Source: DASQVO01 sp035640715
GTDB taxonomy: Bacteria > Actinomycetota > Actinomycetes > Streptosporangiales > Streptosporangiaceae
NCBI GenBank assembly: GCA_035640715.1
Contig: DASQVO010000175.1
Coordinates: 1 to 13,297, forward strand
Reading direction: 5' to 3'
Length of the DNA stretch: 13,297 nucleotides
Part shown: positions 7,549-13,297 of the stretch, in pieces
How the letters are laid out: each line of letters starts with the position of its first letter
How positions within the stretch are numbered: the stretch's first letter is position 1
The notes under the pieces: generated by a model
The model's database searches: none
What the model saw: the letters and a program-made list of their open reading frames with translations, nothing else
Told to the model about the DNA's origin: nothing
Translations under genes and position numbers: made by a program

Positions 7549-8856
7549 TCACCGAGTAGGTCGCGTGGCGGCCTCGACGATCTCGGCGATCGCGTCGAAC
7601 GGGCGGTACTGGTTGAACTCCTTGTTCAGGGTCTCGGCCCGGAGCCGGAAGTTCGGGTCGGCGAGCACGGTCTGCACGGCCGCACGGACGTCGGCGGCAT
7701 GCGGGGTGCCGGTGCGCAGGTTCACGCCGGTGCTGCTCCACTCCACCTGGGCGGCCACGTCCGGCTTGTCCTCGGTGGCGCCGGCGACCACCAGCGGGAC
7801 GCCGTGGTGCAGCGCGGTGTGCACGCCGCCGTACCCGCCGTTGGTGACCAGCACGTCGGCTCGCGGCAGCAGGCGGTCGAATGGCACGAAGGCGGCCAGC
7901 CGCGTGTTGGCCGGTACCTCGCCCAGCTCCCGGCGCACGTCGTCGGGGCCGTCCTCGCGTACCGGCGCCGCCACTACCAGCACGTCGAGGTCGGCGAGGC
8001 CCCGTACGGTGGGCACCACCAGCTCGGTCAGGTCGCCGTTGGCCAGGGTCCCCTGGGTGACCACGATCACCGGCCGGTCCCCGGACAGCTCGGACCACCA
8101 GGCCGGCGGGTCGTAGTCACCGCTCGGGTCCTGCGGGATCGGACCGATGCATCGGAAGTGGGCTGGGGCGTCGCTACGGGGGTATTCGAAGCTGGGTACA
8201 GTCAGCTGCAGGTAGTGGTCGGGCGCGCTGACCAGGGCGTTGAGGACGAACTCGGACAGGGTCAGGCCGATCGACGCGAAGGTCTCCTCGCTGCACTTCT
8301 GCGCCTCGGCGAACACCTTCCGGGCCTCGGCGTTCATCGCCCGGTTGCGGGCACGCCCCTCCTCGCCCTCCATCGGCGGGATGCCCATGCCGAACGGCGG
8401 GGTGTCCTCGCTGAGGAACACCGGTCCGGCGATCCCGAGAGTCACCAGCACCGGGCGCTGCCCGGCCGGCGTGGCGAGCGCGAGGGCGACCGCAGTAACG
8501 AAAGACTGCTCGCTCATGACCACGTGCGCTGGGAACTCGTCCAGCAGCGCCCGCAGACCGCGCAGCTGGGACGGGACGGGTGCGACGAAGAATTGATGGA
8601 TGCCGAACGCCTCCCGAGCCGGCCCTGGCGGAACAGCGGCCAGGGCCGGAAAGTAGGCGCCGATGTTGCGGTCGTCAAAGTCGACGTCGGGGGGCAGCGC
8701 GCGGAACCGGGCGCCGGTGGCCAGCGCCCGCTCTTCGAAGCGCGCGCCGGTGTAGACGACGACCTCATGGCCCCGGGCGACCAGGTCCCTGGCGATGGAA
8801 AGAAGGGGTGACACGTGGCCGTGAAGGGGATTCGCGGCTATGACAACCTTGGACAT
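7549..8856 (-). CDS. GT1 family glycosyltransferase (macrolide glycosyltransferase-like)
   Basis: This 435-residue GT-B fold enzyme would move a sugar from an NDP-sugar to a small acceptor in the cytoplasm. The N-terminal domain opens with VVIAANPLHGHVSPLL, placing the catalytic His at 14. The C-terminal donor domain carries DVLVTNGGYGGVHTALHHG (from 334) and EDKPDVAAQVEW, the bacterial counterpart of the plant PSPG motif. The usual HGG is NGG here, a variant I recall in related bacterial enzymes. Length is normal for macrolide-type glycosyltransferases. ATG 8856 has GAGGT (8867-8863) 6 nt upstream. It lies 73 nt downstream of the acyltransferase on the same strand with no visible terminator, so the two probably form an operon controlled from copy B of the shared element. 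Donor and acceptor cannot be read from sequence. Confidence 0.93.
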   Translation of the reverse strand: MSKVVIAANPLHGHVSPLLSIARDLVARGHEVVVYTGARFEERALATGARFRALPPDVDFDDRNIGAYFPALAAVPPGPAREAFGIHQFFVAPVPSQLRGLRALLDEFPAHVVMSEQSFVTAVALALATPAGQRPVLVTLGIAGPVFLSEDTPPFGMGIPPMEGEEGRARNRAMNAEARKVFAEAQKCSEETFASIGLTLSEFVLNALVSAPDHYLQLTVPSFEYPRSDAPAHFRCIGPIPQDPSGDYDPPAWWSELSGDRPVIVVTQGTLANGDLTELVVPTVRGLADLDVLVVAAPVREDGPDDVRRELGEVPANTRLAAFVPFDRLLPRADVLVTNGGYGGVHTALHHGVPLVVAGATEDKPDVAAQVEWSSTGVNLRTGTPHAADVRAAVQTVLADPNFRLRAETLNKEFNQYRPFDAIAEIVEAATRPTR

Positions 8857-8929
8857 GCTGGTACCTCGGCCACTTTCGGGCAGCGATGGCTTTTACGCGA
8901 GTTGAAGAGCAGGACCGGATAGGTGCAGA

Positions 8930-10198
8930 TCAACTAGTGGATGTTGGCTCGGCAGCCGCTGAGGCGAGCACGTTCCTGAGGTCTGAAAGAAACGACGGGG
9001 AATCTTCGTATGTCGCCAATGTCAGGCGCAGCGAACCATTGTAGGTGGCGACGCCGATGACCTTTTCGCCTACGAATTGATTCAGTGTAAGTGGGCCCCA
9101 GACGGCGGTTGCGTGCACGGACCCTGGTCCGTCGAGGTCCACGACCCCGACGTTGGTCATTTCGATGTCGTAACTGGCGCCAGTCTCGAGGAATTCCGCA
9201 GCGGCGGCAACAGAGGAGCCGACGGGGAAAAACAATGCGGCCGCCGAGGCGGTGGCCAGACCGAGTGCGGTCTGGGCTGGCGCGAGGGACTCTCCCGTGG
9301 CTCTGGCCAGCTCCCAGATGTCCTTAGTCTCCGCGGCGGGGAATCCGGTACGGCCAAAGCCGATGTACAACCCAGAGTCCTGCTCAATGTCAATGACATG
9401 GCGCAGGCTGATGGGCGTCAGCACCCGCACAAAAGCGTCCTTATTTCCGGCTTCACCGAGGACCACCTGAGTGGCAGCGGCACACAGAAGCATGTGCACG
9501 GTAGTGTGCTCCGCCTTGCTTCTGACGACCAGCCGTCGCGTGAGCCCGGGATCCAGGGCTTCGCTGAACACGAAGGGAGGGGTGCCGTCGAACGGCCGTA
9601 TCGGCTTTAGCGGGCTCATCGGGTCGTCGGGCTGAGCGGCTTCGGGCAGCGACGCCAGCAGCTCGGCAGGTGAGGGGATGCCGGGCATCCGAGCGAGAAG
9701 TTCCTCCTGGGAAAGCGGAACATCCCGGGGTGCAAGTCTCACACCGCCGAGCGCGGCAACAAGGTCGCGCAATACTGTCATGCCAGAAACGCCGTCCGAG
9801 ACGGCATGGTAAAACGTCAGCATGATGTGCGCGGAATTCTCGCCGGGCAGCACGGCCGCGCGAACCAAAGGAGCTGTCTCGGGGTCGAAGCGGCGGGCAA
9901 GCTCAGCGCTCACGATTCGCTGCCAGGTATCAGATTCTTTCCCGAACGTCAATTCGATGGGAGTGTCTGCCCGGTAAAACGCCGGACCCTCGTCACCCCT
10001 GCTCTCGATGCGCGCGGAGAGCAGGGGATGCCGCAGTTGCAGCTGAGCCAGGGCGGAGCGGACAGATTCCGGACTCGGATTCGCGTCCACTTCGGCAACT
10101 ACCGAGAAATTCATCAGGCGACTGAACTGCCGCAAATAATAGAGGTTCTCGACCGCTCCAAGAGCACGGAGGAAGGTGGGCGCGTTCTCGCTTTTCAT
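8930..10198 (-). CDS. PapA5-like acyltransferase (condensation-domain superfamily)
   Basis: This 422-residue protein belongs to the chloramphenicol acetyltransferase/condensation superfamily, most like stand-alone acyltransferases of the PapA5/alcohol acyltransferase type. These move an acyl group from a CoA or carrier thioester to a hydroxyl. The active-site motif is YHAVSDG (130-136): catalytic His 131 and structural Asp 135 are present, but the first His of HHxxxDG is Tyr. The N-terminal RALGAVENLYYLRQ, LRHPLLSARIE and the later MTNVGVV segment are usual for the family. I chose ATG 10198 because homology begins at once after it; the open frame extends 23 codons further in unconvincing sequence. 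The ribosome site is weak (GAAAGA, 10210-10205). It is first in a probable operon with the glycosyltransferase, suggesting the two enzymes decorate one molecule with an acyl chain and a sugar. The ligase-SDR gene could supply the acyl thioester. Confidence 0.88.
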   Translation of the reverse strand: MKSENAPTFLRALGAVENLYYLRQFSRLMNFSVVAEVDANPSPESVRSALAQLQLRHPLLSARIESRGDEGPAFYRADTPIELTFGKESDTWQRIVSAELARRFDPETAPLVRAAVLPGENSAHIMLTFYHAVSDGVSGMTVLRDLVAALGGVRLAPRDVPLSQEELLARMPGIPSPAELLASLPEAAQPDDPMSPLKPIRPFDGTPPFVFSEALDPGLTRRLVVRSKAEHTTVHMLLCAAATQVVLGEAGNKDAFVRVLTPISLRHVIDIEQDSGLYIGFGRTGFPAAETKDIWELARATGESLAPAQTALGLATASAAALFFPVGSSVAAAAEFLETGASYDIEMTNVGVVDLDGPGSVHATAVWGPLTLNQFVGEKVIGVATYNGSLRLTLATYEDSPSFLSDLRNVLASAAAEPTSTS

Positions 10199-10269
10199 GG
10201 GCCATCTTTCAGTTTGGTTGCCAGTGTTCGCGCAGGACATCGCGCGGCCAGGACGTTGATCCGGCACTT

Positions 10270-10350
10270 ACACTGTGCGACCCAAAGTGGTCCCGCTCCT
10301 TGTACATGGCCGCACTCCGGTTGACGCCGCGCGCACGATCCGCTCAGCTC
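10270..10350 (-). promoter_or_regulatory. Copy B of the shared upstream element, before the acyltransferase-glycosyltransferase operon
   Basis: Read on the minus strand, this block ends 71 nt before the acyltransferase ATG. It matches copy A (4869-4943) across its length at about 80% and shares seven further bases, GAGCTGA, with copy C. It contains CGGCGTCAAC, GGAGTGC, GTACAAG and CGCACAGTGT. The last is followed by AAGTG, giving CACTT...AAGTG as a 5-bp inverted repeat. Same orientation relative to the downstream gene as in copy A. Confidence 0.6.
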
Positions 10351-10564
10351 GCCGAGGCAGGCGTCGTGCGGAACGCCTGGGTCCTGTTCCCGACGTCAGT
10401 GGCTTCGGCTTGAACGTTGCCATCGCGCTATGTTCGCTGCGCGCGGGTGCGCGTCCCCCAGGCTGCATAGCCGTGGCTGATGTTGGACACCGTCTTGCAT
10501 AGCCTGGCTGCCGCCAGGGTCCGCGGCGTCAGGTGTTCCCGGACGGCTGGTTGCTGGAGTAGAA
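10351..10564. other. Non-coding stretch with a 9-nt direct repeat
   Basis: Together with copy B this makes about 365 nt without a convincing gene. The only structure I see is TGCATAGCC at 10464-10472 and again at 10496-10504, 32 bp apart (about three helical turns). The first copy lies inside GGCTGCATAGCC, which has matching GGCT/AGCC ends. It may be a regulatory site of the lost GMC gene or chance. Confidence 0.25.
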
Positions 10565-10876
10565 GTGGCCCGGCGCGATCTCTCCTTAGGTGTCCGTGAT
10601 CGAAGCCGGGGCCAGGTCAGCCTCGACTCGGCCGCCCCCGACGCCGACGCCGGCCTCCTCGCGCACGCCCGCCGGACCATCGGGACCCAGTTCCGCCTCA
10701 CCGCGACCTGCGCCATCGGCTCCATGGTGGACAGCGACCGGACGGTGTTCGGCCTGGACGGCCTGCACGTGGCAGACGCATCGGTCATGCCGACCCTGAT
10801 CCGGGGGAACCCCAACGCCCCGATCATCATGATCGCGGAAAAAGCAGCCGACCTCATCAAGGCCGCCCAGCACTAG
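10565..10876 (+). pseudogene. GMC-family oxidoreductase, C-terminal remnant with internal deletion
   Basis: About 100 codons match the end of FAD-dependent glucose-methanol-choline oxidoreductases. DGLHVADASVMPTLIRGNPNAP, written in parts as DGLHVADASVMP and RGNPNAPIIMIAEKAADLI, is the family's C-terminal signature, with the conserved Asn of RGNxNAP. RDRSRGQVSLDSAAPDAD resembles a segment that in intact proteins lies roughly 90 residues further upstream, so an internal deletion has joined the two at a CCGACG repeat. The catalytic His expected before the GTCxMG motif is Arg (QFRLTATCAIG). The FAD-binding N-terminus is absent. It cannot be an active enzyme. The GTG at 10565 is only the start of the open frame. 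Confidence 0.82.
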
Positions 10877-10910
10877 CCCCCTCCCAGTCCGGCCGGGGCT
10901 GCGGCGCAAA

Positions 10911-10926
10911 CGGCTGGCTCCAGCCG
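10911..10926. terminator. Small hairpin between converging frames
   Basis: CGGCTG and CAGCCG form a perfect 6-bp stem around a GCTC loop, between the end of the GMC remnant (+) and the end of the HEPN gene (-). There is no U-tract on either strand, so the terminator reading is tentative. Confidence 0.3.
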
Positions 10927-10955
10927 GACAGCTGGCTTGCCGTCATCCTCCGGCG

Positions 10956-11369
10956 TCAGCGTTCCGTTTCCTGCCCAGCCCGGTCGACCAGGCGTGCGGC
11001 CGACCGCACGGAGTCGCGGGCCTTGCGTGCGCTGACGACGATCACGCCGTAGTGGGCAGCGTCCTTGATGTCCAGGAGCCGGGAAAGGGTAGCGGCCAGC
11101 TCGTTGCCGTCGGGCGTTGCTGATCGCAGCATCTCGGCGGCGCGACGATGGTCGTCGCCTCGGTGGCGGCGTCCTAGCCGGGCACAGCAGATGCTGTCGG
11201 ATGCGGCGATACCGGCCAGCACGGCCAGACCGGCGGTCACGTTCAGGTATTCGTCGCGGTCGCGCTCGCCCAGGACCAACTCGGCGACCCCGAGGTACGC
11301 TTGCGCCGTCTTAAGCCGGGACCGGCCATCACCCGCTCCACACCCGGCGGTACGCGGTGAATGAGGCAC
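10956..11369 (-). CDS. HEPN-domain protein, probable toxin of an MNT/HEPN toxin-antitoxin pair
   Basis: This 137-residue helical protein resembles actinobacterial HEPN proteins encoded beside nucleotidyltransferases. The core is KTAQAYLGVAELVL, then IAASDSICCARLGRRHRGDDH. The latter offers the HEPN ribonuclease motif as Arg 64-x4-His 69 or Arg 68-x5-His 74. HEPN toxins of this class cleave RNA and are neutralised by their partner, in some systems by AMP transfer. GTG 11369 is chosen because GGAGG (11383-11379) lies 9 nt upstream. It follows the MNT gene by 33 nt in the same frame, after a TAG stop, so the two are one operon. Toxicity is inferred from family and context. Confidence 0.78.
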   Translation of the reverse strand: MPHSPRTAGCGAGDGRSRLKTAQAYLGVAELVLGERDRDEYLNVTAGLAVLAGIAASDSICCARLGRRHRGDDHRRAAEMLRSATPDGNELAATLSRLLDIKDAAHYGVIVVSARKARDSVRSAARLVDRAGQETER

Positions 11370-11402
11370 AGCGCTGTCCCTCCAGTCGGTGGAGTGCCGA
11401 GA

Positions 11403-12059
11403 CTACGGCGGCCCCCCGACAATCTGGACTGCCTCACGCTCGACATTCTGGAACAGCTCGGTGCCCCTTCGGCTGTGGTCAGCCCATTCATAGCTGGACA
11501 ACTCCAGGACCTGAAGCTCGTTCCCGGTCCAAGCGGGAACCATGCTGCGCAGCTCGTCGACCTGTCGTCGCCACTTGATGAGCTGCCGCTCGGTCAGCGG
11601 CGCCGCACCGCTCGGACCGCCCATCCCACGCCCGGGATCGGTGTCCCCCGGGAATGGCGGATGCACGAGCAGGAGGTCCAGATCACTGTGGGCATCGCCG
11701 TCGCCGCGCGCAGCAGATCCGAAGACGCAGGCGTAGAGCGGTTTCGGATTCCAGGTGCCAAGGCGTTGGCGCATGCGCTTCCACAGTTCGATGCGCAGAT
11801 CAGCCAGCATCTGGGCGGCTGGGGCCGCGACATGCTGCCGGTTCAGCTCGTGAACCCGGTTCCGGCCCATCTCGGTGGCGCGGACAATGCCCTGCTCGAC
11901 AAGCCGCCCGAGCGTTCTCCGGATGCCGATTTCCGATCCGCGGGCGGCCTGGGCGGCGATTTGCCCTGCGGTCAGCGGCTTCCCGCTGCGGGCCAGCACC
12001 GCGAGCACCGGGCCGTCCAGCGTCGCGCTGACCGAGCGAGTGGGGTCGGTCAAGTCCAC
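11403..12059 (-). CDS. Winged-helix plus minimal nucleotidyltransferase (MNT), probable antitoxin/repressor
   Basis: This 218-residue protein has two parts. Residues 1-75 look like a winged helix-turn-helix (GQIAAQAARGSEIGIRRTL, then RLVEQGIVRATEMGRNRVHEL). The second part is a minimal nucleotidyltransferase domain with FGSAARGDGDAHSDLDLLL, the GSxxxG...SDxDL signature with catalytic Asp 126 and 128. MNT antitoxins can inactivate a partner HEPN toxin by adding AMP; the DNA-binding domain suggests it also represses its own operon. GTG 12059 is preferred: TACTAT (12071-12066) is a good -10 box exactly 6 nt upstream, predicting a leaderless transcript. An in-frame TTG at 12065 is the alternative. 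A palindrome covers the promoter just upstream. It is followed by the HEPN gene. Confidence 0.85.
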   Translation of the reverse strand: MDLTDPTRSVSATLDGPVLAVLARSGKPLTAGQIAAQAARGSEIGIRRTLGRLVEQGIVRATEMGRNRVHELNRQHVAAPAAQMLADLRIELWKRMRQRLGTWNPKPLYACVFGSAARGDGDAHSDLDLLLVHPPFPGDTDPGRGMGGPSGAAPLTERQLIKWRRQVDELRSMVPAWTGNELQVLELSSYEWADHSRRGTELFQNVEREAVQIVGGPP

Positions 12060-12065
12060 TGTCAA

Positions 12066-12118
12066 ATAGTATCGGCTCCTATCTAAAAAGATAGGAGCCG
12101 ATCTGATCGGATAGGAGC
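12066..12118 (-). promoter_or_regulatory. Leaderless promoter and operator of the MNT/HEPN operon
   Basis: The -10 hexamer TACTAT occupies 12071-12066. A perfect 13-bp inverted repeat (ATCGGCTCCTATC at 12071-12083, its complement at 12090-12102) with a 6-nt TAAAAA spacer overlaps it by one base and covers the -10/-35 spacing. A third half-site, GATAGGAGC, recurs at 12110-12118, 20 bp (two helical turns) from its twin at 12090-12098. This is the expected layout for a self-repressing helix-turn-helix protein. No U-tract follows the hairpin, so it is not a good terminator. Confidence 0.65.
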
Positions 12119-12164
12119 GACCGCATCCCGGTCCCGCTTCGGTATCGGCCGGGCCGCGGGCGCG

Positions 12165-12431
12165 CTACGGGCGGGCCAGCAGCCCGGCCGCGTTGTCCTC
12201 GATGGCCATCTCGCGCACCTTGTAGTGCATCTTCTTGCCGGTCGCCGTGACCGGCAGGCTGGGCACGAACCGGTAGGCCCGGGGCCGCTTGTAGCCGGCC
12301 AGCATGGGATGGGCCTGGCAATGCTTGTCGCACTCGGCGGCGGTCAGGCTGTCGTCGGTGGCCACCACGTAGGCGACGACCAGTTCGCCCCAGCGGGGGT
12401 CGGGCAGGCCGACCACGGCGGAGTCCCGGAC
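12165..12431 (-). pseudogene. Acyl-CoA ligase, C-terminal subdomain fragment
   Basis: About 88 codons encode the end of an AMP-forming ligase: DSAVVGLPDPRWGELVVAYV, then LAGYKRPRAYRFVPSLP and TATGKKMHYKVRE, which holds the catalytic Lys of the C-terminal hinge domain. The N-terminal adenylation domain is missing. Upstream of 12431 the frame reads as non-ligase sequence because the DNA there belongs to a RusA-like gene in another frame. It is a broken end left by recombination and cannot work alone. It is a different protein from the ligase in the large fusion gene (little identity, and GKK instead of SDK). Confidence 0.82.
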
Positions 12432-12433
12432 AA

Positions 12434-12786
12434 GCGGAGTCATCAAGGTAGACGATCGGCAGGTAGACGAACGAGGGACCGTGACTGCCGCCGATTGTGT
12501 CCATAACGCCGCTGAGGTAGGGAAGCAATTCTGGCGCGCTGCCACGTTGTGGACACAGGTAAAGGAGTTCGAGCCGGACGGCTCCTTCGTACCATTTCCT
12601 GCCAGCCATCGCATCAATCGCCGCCTGCCGAAGGGCCATGAAGCGCTCCCTCTGTGGGGATGCGGGATTCCTCACAGATCGCCCAATGGTCTTTACCGGG
12701 GGACGACCTACAAGGTTCAGGTGCACACGTTCACCAGGGTTGGGTGACGATAGGGTCGGGAGTGGTCCGACGTGGGCAACATCCAC
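12434..12786 (-). pseudogene. RusA-like resolvase/hypothetical protein, N-terminal part, truncated
   Basis: From GTG 12786 the frame reads HLNLVGRPPVKTIGRSVRNP, RERFMALRQAAIDAMAGRKW, then YLSGVMDTIGGSHG and PIVYLDD. The spacing of an N-terminal beta segment, a GVMDxI motif and a late YLDD acid pair resembles phage-type RusA Holliday junction resolvases, though this is from memory of the fold's motifs and not a search. Codon use is less GC-rich at third positions than in neighbouring genes (CCT, GGT, CTT, GTA), which fits phage or plasmid origin. Just after LDDS the sequence switches to the ligase fragment. The open frame then continues to 12079 but reads out of frame through ligase DNA, giving a 235-residue nonsense fusion. 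TAGTGT 7 nt before the GTG could be a leaderless -10 box. Confidence 0.5.
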
Positions 12787-13164
12787 GATCAGGACACTAC
12801 GTTGTGTCTCCAGGGGGAAGCCACGCAGCAGGCAGGAGCGGGTAACAAGCTGCGCTCAGCGGGCACTCACGGACAACCCGAAACGGCCACCTACCTGCGG
12901 GAGGCTGGTCACGAGCGAGTCGTCCGCCACTTCCCAAGCTGATAGTCCGACGTTGGCAAACCTGTGGACCAGACACGGGACCAACCACCCGTGCAGACTG
13001 CGATCCAGGCAGGAAGTGAGGCAGTTGGCCAAGTGCCTCCGGAGCCACAGATCACGCCGTCAGGCACGCCTTGGCAGTGATTCGGCGCTCTGCGGCCTGG
13101 CCGCCGTCTCAAGGTCGGCTGCAGGGTCTCAGTTTGGGTCTCATTCATCTACGTCTAGGGCCGT
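12787..13164. other. Gene-free stretch inside the element end
   Basis: Open frames of up to 180 codons cross here on both strands, but none has a recognisable motif, ribosome site or convincing codon bias. I see no RNA gene. It probably is the upstream region of the RusA-like gene and the approach to the attachment site. Confidence 0.4.
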
Positions 13165-13234
13165 CGATGTACGGCCATGACCGTCCGGTGACCAGGGCAG
13201 ATAGCCGGTCATGGACTGCGATGGACGGCCGTCC
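13165..13234. repeat. Repeat cluster beside the attachment site (possible integrase/excisionase arm sites)
   Basis: Within 70 bp there is a direct repeat, CGATGTACGGCC (13165-13176) and CGATGGACGGCC (13219-13230). There is also an inverted repeat, CCATGACCG (13175-13183) with CGGTCATGG (13206-13214), and a perfect 12-bp palindrome, GGACGGCCGTCC (13223-13234). It ends 6 bp before the tRNA fragment. Tyrosine integrases and their excisionases bind such arm sites next to the crossover core; that role is inferred from position. Confidence 0.5.
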
Positions 13235-13239
13235 CTAAT

Positions 13240-13285
13240 CCTGAAAAGCGGAAGGTCGGCGGTTCAACCCCGCCCCTGACCACCA
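13240..13285 (+). other. tRNA-Phe 3' fragment, probable attR of an integrated element
   Basis: The last 46 nt match the 3' part of a bacterial tRNA-Phe. They show anticodon loop CTGAAAA (anticodon GAA), 3' anticodon stem GCGGA, variable loop AGGTC, T stem GGCGG/CCGCC around TTCAACC, acceptor strand CCTGACC, then ACCA. The 5' half is missing: the bases before the loop (CTAATC) do not pair with GCGGA. A 3' tRNA piece of this size is the typical leftover at the far end of an element inserted in a tRNA gene. I recall that the Amycolatopsis element pMEA100 uses tRNA-Phe; this should be verified. Confidence 0.82.
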
Positions 13286-13297
13286 CCTCTGAACAGG

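Noticed and set aside
7699..8811. Open frame of 370 codons on the plus strand
   Set aside because: It is antisense to the glycosyltransferase, has no family motif, and arises from GC-rich third positions of the real gene.
11361..12086. Open frame of 241 codons on the plus strand
   Set aside because: Antisense to the winged-helix/MNT gene, which carries the GS...SDLDL motif; the plus frame is low in motif content.
12071..12102. Perfect palindrome considered as a rho-independent terminator
   Set aside because: No U-tract follows on either strand, and it lies at the -10 box of the MNT gene, so an operator fits better.
1..13297. CRISPR array, rRNA or insertion-sequence transposase
   Set aside because: No regularly spaced repeats, no rRNA sequence, and no transposase motif or IS-like terminal repeats were seen.

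Overview
This is GC-rich DNA (third codon positions mostly G/C in the confident genes), and its gene families point to an actinomycete. It carries a TIGR03086/mycothiol-type DinB protein, a macrolide-type GT1 glycosyltransferase, a PapA-like acyltransferase, an AraC/MFS pair and a winged-helix MNT/HEPN pair of a kind common in Streptomyces and relatives. The content is accessory, not housekeeping.

Layout. Bases 1-1649 (-) hold a thiamine-diphosphate 2-keto acid decarboxylase (pyruvate/indolepyruvate decarboxylase type), frameshifted in a run of seven G and cut by the window edge. A DinB/TIGR03086 gene (1664-2263, -) lies directly upstream of it. Diverging from these are an AraC-family regulator (2422-3378, +) and, 2 nt later, a DHA2-type MFS exporter (3381-4829, +). 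A large + strand gene (about 4976-7405) fuses an acyl/aryl-CoA ligase to a short-chain dehydrogenase. Facing it on the - strand are a PapA-like acyltransferase (10198-8930) and a GT1 glycosyltransferase (8856-7549), arranged as an operon. From 10565 rightward the DNA looks like a decayed island edge: a GMC oxidoreductase remnant, an MNT/HEPN toxin-antitoxin pair with an operator-like palindrome over a leaderless promoter, an acyl-CoA ligase C-terminus joined out of frame to the front of a RusA-like gene, a repeat cluster, and the 3' 46 nt of a tRNA-Phe gene with CCA (13240-13285). The tRNA piece looks like the right attachment site of an integrated element, which would put the whole window inside the element with its intact tRNA-Phe further left.

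The most interesting signal is non-coding. A block of about 75 bp upstream of the ligase-SDR gene (+, 4869-4943) recurs at about 80% identity, same orientation relative to the gene, upstream of the acyltransferase-glycosyltransferase operon (-, 10350-10270). A third, short copy (-, 1661-1636) sits at the start of the decarboxylase. A shared operator is the simplest reading: three enzyme units under one regulator. Together the ligase (acyl activation), acyltransferase, glycosyltransferase, SDR and exporter suggest a small pathway making and exporting an acylated glycoside. The product is inference. Several genes show damage or odd residues (decarboxylase frameshift, SDR catalytic Tyr replaced by Asp, truncated GMC and ligase), so part of the locus may be decaying.
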